Shown: in pieces, positions 25,438 through 34,400 of the stretch
Position numbering within the stretch: the stretch's first letter is position 1
How the letters are laid out: each line of letters begins with the position of its first letter
NCBI GenBank assembly: GCA_024278215.1
Contig: JAJRTR010000194.1
Location: 1-36,411 of the forward strand
DNA length: 36,411 bases
Source: a bacterium
GTDB lineage: Bacteria > UBP15 > UBA6099 > JAJRTR01
Direction: 5' to 3'
Made by a program: the position numbers and the translations under genes
Notes under the pieces: generated by a model
What the model was told of the DNA's origin: nothing
What the model saw: the letters and a program-made list of their open reading frames with translations, nothing else
The model's database searches: none

Positions 25438-28400
25438 TTAGGCACCTTCGATAAGCCCGGAGACTGCGCAACTCTGGCTCGTCGTGCCGCCGCCTGAGCA
25501 AGCGTTCGATCCTGACATTCCGGAGTAAGCGTCGTCGGTGAGCGACCAGCGGCAATACGCGGCTTCGTCGGTCGTCAGTGTTATAGTCGGCGATGTCGTG
25601 TCGACATACGCGCTCTTTGCCGGGTTCCACGCGCTCTGCGCGGGCGGCAGTGTGTCGATCGTATAATCAATGTCTTCATTTGTCGATGAATCGTCGGAGT
25701 TGCCCGCCTCGTCCATGCAGGCGACATATACATATTCCACGCCTTCAGATAGTCCGGTGACATCGCACGACAGTGAAGTAGTTCCACCGCCCGAGCACTG
25801 ATTCGCGCCGGACATCGAGCTGTACGAGATGTCCGACTGCGACCAGCGGCAATACGCGGCTTCGTCGGTCGTCAATGTAATAGTCGGCGATGTAGTTGTG
25901 AGCGTCGAGCCTTTTGCCGGGCCCCACGCGCTCTGCACAGGCGTTGTGAGGTCGAGCTTCTGGCCGTCGGATGTGGCGACTGCCGATTCGACCCCCACAC
26001 CGTTCTCGGACTTCACAGAGACGTAATATGTCGTGCCGTCGACAAGTGTCAGCCCGGAATTCGTGACTGTCTGCGACGTGCCGTTTCCCGTCCAGTCGAC
26101 TATGTCGGTACCTCCGGAAGTTGTTCCGACAGCGTAATAATATGCGATGACACCGCTTTCGGCGTCTGTCGATGCCGTCCAGTTGGCGGAGATAGTCGTC
26201 GCGGAAGTAATGAAATCGACATCCGCGCCCGTGCCGTCACTCACGGTTACCGCGGACGGCGCGGTGGCGTCGACCACAACACCGTCCGACGTTGTCGTGT
26301 TCGACTGGAGTCCCATACCATTTTCCGCCTTGACCGTGAAGTAATACGTCACTCCATGTGAAAGGGGCAGACTGCCGCGCGTCACGGATGTGTTGGTGCC
26401 GTTGTCGGTCCAGCCCGCGAGTTCGCCGCCGCCCGGCGTGGTTCCTATCTGATACCAGTATTTCGCCACGCCGCTTTCGGCGTCGGACGAAGCGGTCCAG
26501 TTGGCGGACAACTCCGTAGTCGATCCCGTAACATCGATATCGGTGCCAGTGCCGTCATATACACTTGTTATGTCCGAAGGCGGAGTCAGGTCCGACAGGT
26601 CGACAGTCTGGCCGTCCGAACTGTTGGCCGAACCGATCAGCCCCGCGTTGTTTTCCGCCTTGACCGCTACATAATAAAGTTGCCCGTCGGACAGCGCGAG
26701 CCCTGTTTTTGTGAAGGAAAGATTTGTTCCGTTGTCTGTCCAGTCGACTATTTCGTTGCCGCCGGCGGATGTGCCGATTGCGTACCAGTACTTCGCGACG
26801 CCGGTTTCCGGATCGGACGCCGCCGTCCAGTTGGCGGACATCTGTGTAGCCGATGTCGTTATGTCGATATCCGCGCCCGTGCCGTCGTTTATAGTGGCAA
26901 CCATAGTCGGCGGTGTTATGTCTACGATATATGAAAGTTCCGAATTTGTCGTGTCCGAGTTTTCATTATCGACCGGGTCCGCACACGCGATATAAACATT
27001 CTGTGTGCCGGTGCTGAATCCGTTTGTGAAGCACGAATGGCTCGTGGACAAAGAACCCGAGCAGGTGTTGCCGGAGAACATCGAGCTGTACGCGAGGTCG
27101 GACAGCGACCATCGGCATGTCGCGATTTCATCGGTGTTCAGATCAATAGTTGCCGAAGTGCCTGTAATGTACGAACCGTCCGACGGGTTCCAGTTGCTCT
27201 GCACCGGCTCCTGTGTGTCAACAGTGTAGTCGAGTTCGGTATTCGACGCCGCAGAATCCTCATTCCCCGCGACATCTGCGCACGCGACATACACTACCTG
27301 CGCACCTTCGACAAGTCCGGTTACGGAACATGTATGGGCTGTCGACTGCGATACATCGCAGGTGTTGCCGCCCGGCATCAGGTCGTAGGAAGTATCGGTC
27401 AGTGCCCAGCGGCACGAGGCGTTTTCATTTGTGGTGAATGTGACAGTCGGCGTGGACGTCGCTATAGTGTCGCCGTCCGCCGGGTCCCAGCCGCTCTGCA
27501 CAGGCAGCGAAGCGTCCACACGCTGTCCGTTCGAGCTTACAGGCGTGGATTCGAGTCCCGCGCCGTTCTCGGCCTTAACTGTCACATAATATATCTGGCC
27601 GTCCACCAGCGTGAGCCCGGAGCGCGTCACGGAAGTATTCGTGCCGTTATCCGTCCAGCCCGCGATACCCGTCCCGCCTGCCGTTATGCCGATGGCATAC
27701 ATGTATCTCACGATTCCGCTGCCGGGGTCCGACGAGGCCGTCCAGTTCGCGGAAAGCTGTGTGAGCGAAGTGGAGTAATCGACATCCGCGCCGGTACCGT
27801 CGTTGACAGTCGCAATATCGAGCGGCGGGCTGGTATCCACAAGCACACCGTCGGATGTCGCCACCGATGATTCGAGCCCGACACCGTTCTGCGCTTTTAT
27901 CGACACATAATAAGTCTGGCCGTCGATGAGAGTGAGCGCTGTTCTGGTGAGGTTCGTGCTGATTCCGTTACTCGTCCAGTCCACGATGTCCGTGCCGCCA
28001 GCAGTCGTGCCGACAGCGTAATAATAGGCGGCGATTCCACTTTCAGGATCGGAAGACGCCGTCCAGTTGGCGGAAAGCTGCGAGCCGAGCCCCCACAGGT
28101 CGACATCCGCGCCGGTGCCATCGTTTACAGTTGCGATGTCGGCGGGAGGCGTGGAGTCCGCGAAGTCCGTCTGCTGGCCGTCCGAACTCACGGGATTTGA
28201 CTCCAACCCCGCCCCGTTTTCCGCTTTGACCGTGAAGTAATAAGTAGTAGCGTCCGAAAGTGAGAGCCCCGTTCTGGTGACATTCACGCCGGTTCCGTTA
28301 TCCGTCCAGTCCACGATGTCCGTACCGCCCGCCGTCGTGCCTATCGCGTACCAGTAGGCGGTTATCCCGCTGCCGGTGTCGCTCGAGGCCGTCCAGTTCG

Positions 28401-28443
28401 CGGAAAGCGTGGTGCCCGATGTAACTGTATCTATATCGACATG
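19027..28443 (-). repeat. Ten-domain super-repeat, period 3135-3141 bp
   Basis: The landmark codon in the first A repeat of the 'type I' triplet (the residue before V-D-I-D in 'VYDG...VDIDT') starts at 28441, 25306, 22168 and 19027, giving spacings of 3135, 3138 and 3141 bp (1045-1047 codons). Within each period two five-domain blocks (AAABB, about 1.57 kb) differ consistently. Type II third A repeats begin 'VTVSDGTG' and their following B pair reads 'QSAWxPAKG'; type I B pairs end in 'QSNWxPxxGSYL'. The phase breaks N-terminal of about 30 kb, where B runs lengthen. This points to growth by duplicating the ten-domain unit (inference). Confidence 0.8.
25438..25440 (-). other. In-frame TAA nonsense codon inside a B repeat
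   Basis: The minus strand reads ATC GAA GGT GCC TAA TAT GTG TAT ATC GCC TGC. Sister repeats read E-G-A-E-Y-V-Y or E-G-A-D-Y-V-Y here; for example 'NEGAEYVYVAC' at about 22.6 kb uses GAA. GAA to TAA is one base change. The following base is T, which gives an efficient stop context, so natural readthrough is not favoured. Confidence 0.9.
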
Positions 28444-31400
28444 GTATGTGCTGCCGTCGTAAACAGTCGCCACATCCGACGGGGCGGTCGTGTCGATCGT
28501 ATATGATATATCCTCGTTGGTGGACGCCGTGTCTTCGTTTGCCGCTGTGTCGATGCAGGCGACATAGACATAATCAGCGCCTTCGCTCAATCCCGTCACA
28601 GCGCACGACTGTGTTCCTGTTCCCGCGCCCGAGCATTCGTTGCCCGCCGACATACTGCTGTATGCGTCATCTGTGAGCGACCAGCGGCAGGTGGCGTTTT
28701 CATCCGTTGTGAACGTGAGTGTAGTCGAACTCGTGGCGAGGAAAGAATCTTTCGCCGGGTTCCAGTTGCTCTGTACCGGCGGCAGTGTGTCCACCGTGTA
28801 ATTCAATTCCGTGTTGGATGCCGCCGAGTCGTAGTTGCCTGCTTCGTCGTTGCAGGCGAGATATACATATCCACTGCCCTGCGAAAGTCCCGACACCGCA
28901 CAGGACTGACTGGTTGTGCCGCCGCCCGTACATATATTGCCGCCGGGCATGGATGTGTACGCGACATCGCTGAGCGACCAGCGGCAGGTGGCCGCCTCGC
29001 CGGTTGTGAATGTCAATGTTGCCGATGTGTCGGTGAGCGTCGAGCCGTCCGCCGGGTTCCACGCGCTCTGCACGGGTGTCGATATGTCCAGCGTCTGGCC
29101 GTCCGAACTCGCGGGCGTCGACAGGAGACCGGCCTCGTTCTCGGCAGTTACGCAGAAGTAATATGTCGTTCCGTCAGTAAGTGTCAGGCCTGTCGCCGTT
29201 ACGCTCAGTGAAGCGCCGATGTCCGTAAGGCCCACGACTTCCGTGCCGCATGATGTGGTGCCGATAGAATACCAGTAGCCCGCTATGCCGCTCTCAGAGT
29301 CCGAGGAAGCGGTCCAGTTCGCGGACAGTTGGCTCGTGTCTGTTGTATAAGTGATGTCCGCGCCGGTTCCGTCGCTTACAGTGACCGCGGCGGGGGCGCT
29401 GCTGTCGATTGTCACACCGTCGGAATCCGCGGGATTGGACTCGAGCCCCATCCCGTTTTCGGCCTTGACCGTGAAGTAATACGTCTGCCCGTCAGTCAGC
29501 GACAGGCCGGTTTGGGTGACGGAAGTATTCGCGCTGTTGTCGGTCCATGCGACGACATCCGTGCCTCCCGCCGTTGTGCCGACGGCATACCAGTATTTCG
29601 AGACGCCGCTTTCGGGATCGGATGAAGCCGTCCAGTTTGCCGACAGTTGTGTTGTCGAACCGTCGAAGTCGATGTCCGAGCCCGTACCGTCGTTCACCGT
29701 TGCAATGTCCGACGGCGGCGTGCTGTCCGTGAAGTCCGCAACCTGGCCGTCGGAACTTGTCGTGAATGAAACAAGGCCCGCGCCGTTCTCGGCTTTCACA
29801 GTGAAGTAATATGTTTCGTCGTCCGTGAGCGCGAGTCCCGATCTCGTGACGGAAGTGCTCGGGCCGTTGTCCGTCCAGTCGACGAGGTCGTTTCCGCCCG
29901 CCGTTGTTCCTATCGAATACCAGTACCTTGTTATGCCTGTTTCGGCATCGGCGGAGGCTGTCCAGTTCGCTGAAAGTTCGGTACCCGATGTTGTCGTATC
30001 GATATCCGCGCCCGTGCCGTCGTTCACGGTTGTAATGGTATCGGGCGGCGTTGTATCTATCGTATAATCAATATCTTCATTTGTTGCGGAAGTATCTTCA
30101 TTGGACATAATGTCCGTGCACGAAATATAGACATATTCAATTCCCTGCTGTAGTCCTGAAGTCGAACACGAATGGCTTGTCGTGCCGCCTCCGGTACAGT
30201 TGTTGGACGATGAAATGGAACTGTAGCCGAGGTCTGTAAGCGACCATCGGCAATAGCCTGTTTCGTCGGTTGTGAATGTTATAGTCGGCGAATCAGTGCC
30301 CACGATACTTGATTTGGCGGGCGACCACGCGCTCTGCACGGGTGGACTGTAATCGACCGAATAGCTAAGTTCCGAATTCGTCGACACCGTGTCGCCGTTG
30401 CCCGCGGTGTCCTCGCAAGCGATATAGACGATTTCAGTGCCTTCGCTCATGCCCGCGACAGAACACGACTGGCCGTAAGTTCCCGCGCCCGAGCATGTCG
30501 CTCCGGAGGACATCGCGCTGTACGACTGATCCGAAAGCGACCACCTGCATGTCGCGTTTTCGTCCGTTCCGAATGTTATGTCGGTGGCGGAACTCGTGAT
30601 CGTCGAACCCGGCGACGGGCTCCAGTTGCTCTGCACAGGCGTCGAAAGATCGACGGTATAATTTATGTTTTCATTCGTTGCGTCCGAGTCCTCGTTGCCA
30701 AGCGAGTCCACACACGCGATGTATACATATTCCGAACCTTCGATGAGGCCGGTGGGATAGCACGTCTGTGAAGTCGAGTCGATACCGTCGCAGGTCTTAA
30801 GCGATGGAATGGAGGCATACGCGCCGTCGGTGAGCGACCATCTGCATGTCGCGTTTTCATCGGTCGTGAAAGTGATGGAAGGCGCGGTCGTATTGATGCT
30901 GCTGCCTTTGGCGGGCGACCATCCGCTCTGCTCCGGCGGCGATATATCGACAGTCTGGCCGTCGGACACGACAGGCGTCGATTCGAGCCCGGCGTTGTTC
31001 ACAGCCTTTATGCTGAAGTAATAAGTCGCACCGCCGCCAAGTGAGAGTCCGGAATGTGTGACGGAAGTGTTCGTGCCGTTGTACGTCCAGTTTACAATAT
31101 TCGTCGAGCCCGGTGATGAACCGACGGCATAATAATAGCCTTCGACATCGCTTTCGGCATCGATCGAGGCTGTCCAGTTGGCCGAAAGAGTGGTGAGCGA
31201 GTTAGTGGAATCTATGTCCGCGCCGGTACCATCGTTCACCGTTGCGACATCGTCGGGCGGCGTATTGTCTATCGTCTGGCCGTCCGAACTCACGGCAGTC
31301 GATTTCAGTGCCGCGCCGTTCTGTGCCTTTACGCTGACGTAATATGTCTGTCCGTTTGTAAGTGAGAGTCCATATATAGTGTCTGAAGTCACCGGCCCGT

Positions 31401-34400
31401 TGGTGCTCTGCCATGTCACGACATCCGTCGCGCCCGCGGTGGTGCCGATAGCCATCCAGTATGTGGATATCCCGCTTTCCGGGTCGGATGCTGCATCCCA
31501 GTTCGCCGACAATGTTGTCGTCGAGCCGGAATAGACGGCATCCGCGACCAGCCCGTCATAAACGTACGTTACGGGCGACGGTTCGGTCGAATCCGTGAAA
31601 TCGGCCATCTGGCCGTCGGAACTCACTTCGCCCGACTCGAGGCCTGCCCCGTTTTCCGCCTTCACAGTGAAGTAATACATCTGATCGTCGACAAGTGAAA
31701 GCCCCGTATGCGTGACCGACGTATTCGCGCCGTTGTCGGTCCAGCCGACGACATCGACGCCGCCCGCCGTTGTGCCGATAGCGTACCAGTATTTCGCTAT
31801 TCCGCTTTCGGCGTCGGTGGAAGCCGTCCAGTTGGCCGAAAGGATCGTCCCGAGCGCCGTAACGTCAATGTCCGCGCCTGTGCCGTCGTTTACTGCGGCC
31901 ACATCCGCGGGGGCTGTCGTATCTATCGTGTAATTTATTTCAGTGTTGTCCGCCGCGATATGGCTGTTGGCGAACATGTCGGTGCAGGCGATGTACACGA
32001 CTTCGGCACCGGTCGTCAGACCGCTCGCCGAGCATATATGAGATTTCGTGCCGCCGCCCGCGCATGTGTTCGCTCCCGGCATCGTATCGTAATCGTCGTC
32101 GGTGAGCGACCACCTGCATATCGCGTCCTCATCCGTGTTCAGGTCGATAGTCGGCGATGTATTCGGCAGGTACGAACCATCCGCCGGGTCCCAACTGCTC
32201 TGCACCGGCGGTGTCGTGTCCAGCGTGTAGGCGATGCTCTCGTTGGTGGACGCGGTGTCTTCATTGCCGTAGTCGTCCGTACACGCGGTATATATCGTGT
32301 TCGCGCCTTCTGCAAGTCCGGTCACGGAACAACTGTGGTTGGTTGTTGACGTGCCGCAACTGTTTCCGCCCGGCATGGCCGAGTAAGCCTGGTCTGTGTC
32401 CGACCACCTGCATGTCGCGGATTCGTCTGTATCGAAAGCGACAGTCGGCGTCGCGGTATTAACGGTGGAATCCTTCGCGGGGTTCCAGTTGCTCTGAACC
32501 GGAGCCGTCGTGTCGACAGTGTAGTCGAGGTCGGAATTCGTCGAAACAGAATCGGCGTTGTCCGCCATATCGACACAGGAAATGTACACGATTTCCGGAC
32601 CTTCGGACAGGCCGGTTGTCGAACAGGTATGCGAGGTTGTGCCGCTGCCCGCACACTCATAGGTTATCGGAATAGAATAATAGGGCAGGTCGGAGAGCGC
32701 CCAGCGGCACGTGGCGTTTTCGTCGGTATTGAAGGAGATGGCCTGCGAAGTCGATGTAAGCACAGTGCCGGTCGCAGGGCTCCAGCCGCTCTGTGACGGC
32801 AGGGTCGTGTCGAAGGTCTGGCCGTCGGAAGTCGTCACGCCCGATTGCACGCCCGCATAGTTCTCGGATTTCGCCGACACGTAATACGTCTGAGCTTCGA
32901 CAAGTGTAAGCCCGGTTCTGGTCACACCTTCGGAGAAGCCGACGTCCGTCCAGTCCACCACATCCGTAGCGCCCGCGGAAGTGCCGATCGCATACCAGTA
33001 GCGAAAAAGCCCGCTTTCATTATCGACGGCGGCGTCCCAGTTCGCCGCCAGCCTGTCGGAATCCGTCGTGAAATCTATATCCAGGCCGTTACCGTCCCTG
33101 ACTTCGGCGAGGTCGCCGGGTGGTGTGATGTCGACAGTCTGCCCGTCGGAACTTGTCGCCGCCGACTCGAGTCCCGCGCCGTTCTCCGCCTTAATGCTGA
33201 TGTAATATGTCTGCGTGTCGGTCAGGGAGAGTCCCGTCATCGTAGCAGTTGTCGACGTCGCGTTATTCGTCCAGTCGACAACGTCTGTAGCCCCCGCCGT
33301 CGTTCCGGCCGCGTACCAGTACGCGGTTATGCCGCTTTCCGGGTCCGATGAAGTGCTCCACGTGGCGGACAATTGTGATGCCGAGCCGACAAAGTCGATA
33401 TCCGAGCCTGTGCTTCCGTCATAAACAGATGATATTCCGGACGGTGGCGTCGTGTCGATGAAGTCCGTGGTCTGGCCGTCGGAGGTCGTAACATTCGACA
33501 TAAGCCCCGCGCCGTTTTCAGCTTTGACGGACACATAATAGGTGGTGCTGTCCGACAGGGAGAGCCCGGTAGCCGTCACAGTCGTTGCCGTCGCATTGTC
33601 GGTGTATGTCCTGATATTCGTGCCGCCCGGCGTCGTGCCGATGGCATACCAGTAGCTCACGATCCCGCTTTCCGCGTCGGCGGAAGCCGTCCAGTTGGCG
33701 GAAAGCTGTACGCCCGAAGTCGCGGTGTCTATATCCACACCGATGCCTTCGCCGTCATATACGGTTGCTATGTCCGACGGCGGGGTGGTGTCGACAGTAT
33801 AAGTAAGCTCGGAATTCGAAGCGGCATCGTCCGCGTTGGACAATGTGTCCTCGCAAGCGAAGTAAACAACCTGCGTACCGCCTGAAAGTCCCGACAGTGA
33901 ACAGGAATGATATGTGCTGCTGTCACCCGAACAACTGCCCGCCATCGAGGCGTAATCCTGGTCGGTGAGCGACCATTTGCAGGAAGCGATTTCGTCGGTG
34001 TCGAAAGTGATCGTCGGCGACGTGCTCGAAACATAAGTGCCGGACGCCGGGTCCCAGTTGCTCTGCACCGGCGGGGTGCTGTCGACATTGTAGAACAGAT
34101 CGGTGTTGCCGGACGCGGAGTCCTCATTCGCATAGAGATCGACACAAGCGATATAAACATAATCCAGTCCTTCGGACAGACCGCTTACGGCGCAACTCTG
34201 GCTGGTGGAAAGAGCGCCCGAACATTCGTTGCCCGCGCCCATTGTCGTGTAATCCGTATCACTCAGAGACCACCTGCAAGTCGCCGCTTCATTCGTTGTA
34301 AATGTTATAGTCGGCGAATTCGTGCCCACTGTCTGGGATGTCGCGGGGTACCAGCCGCTCTGCACCGGCGGCGTCGTGTCCACAACATAGTAGAGCGCAG

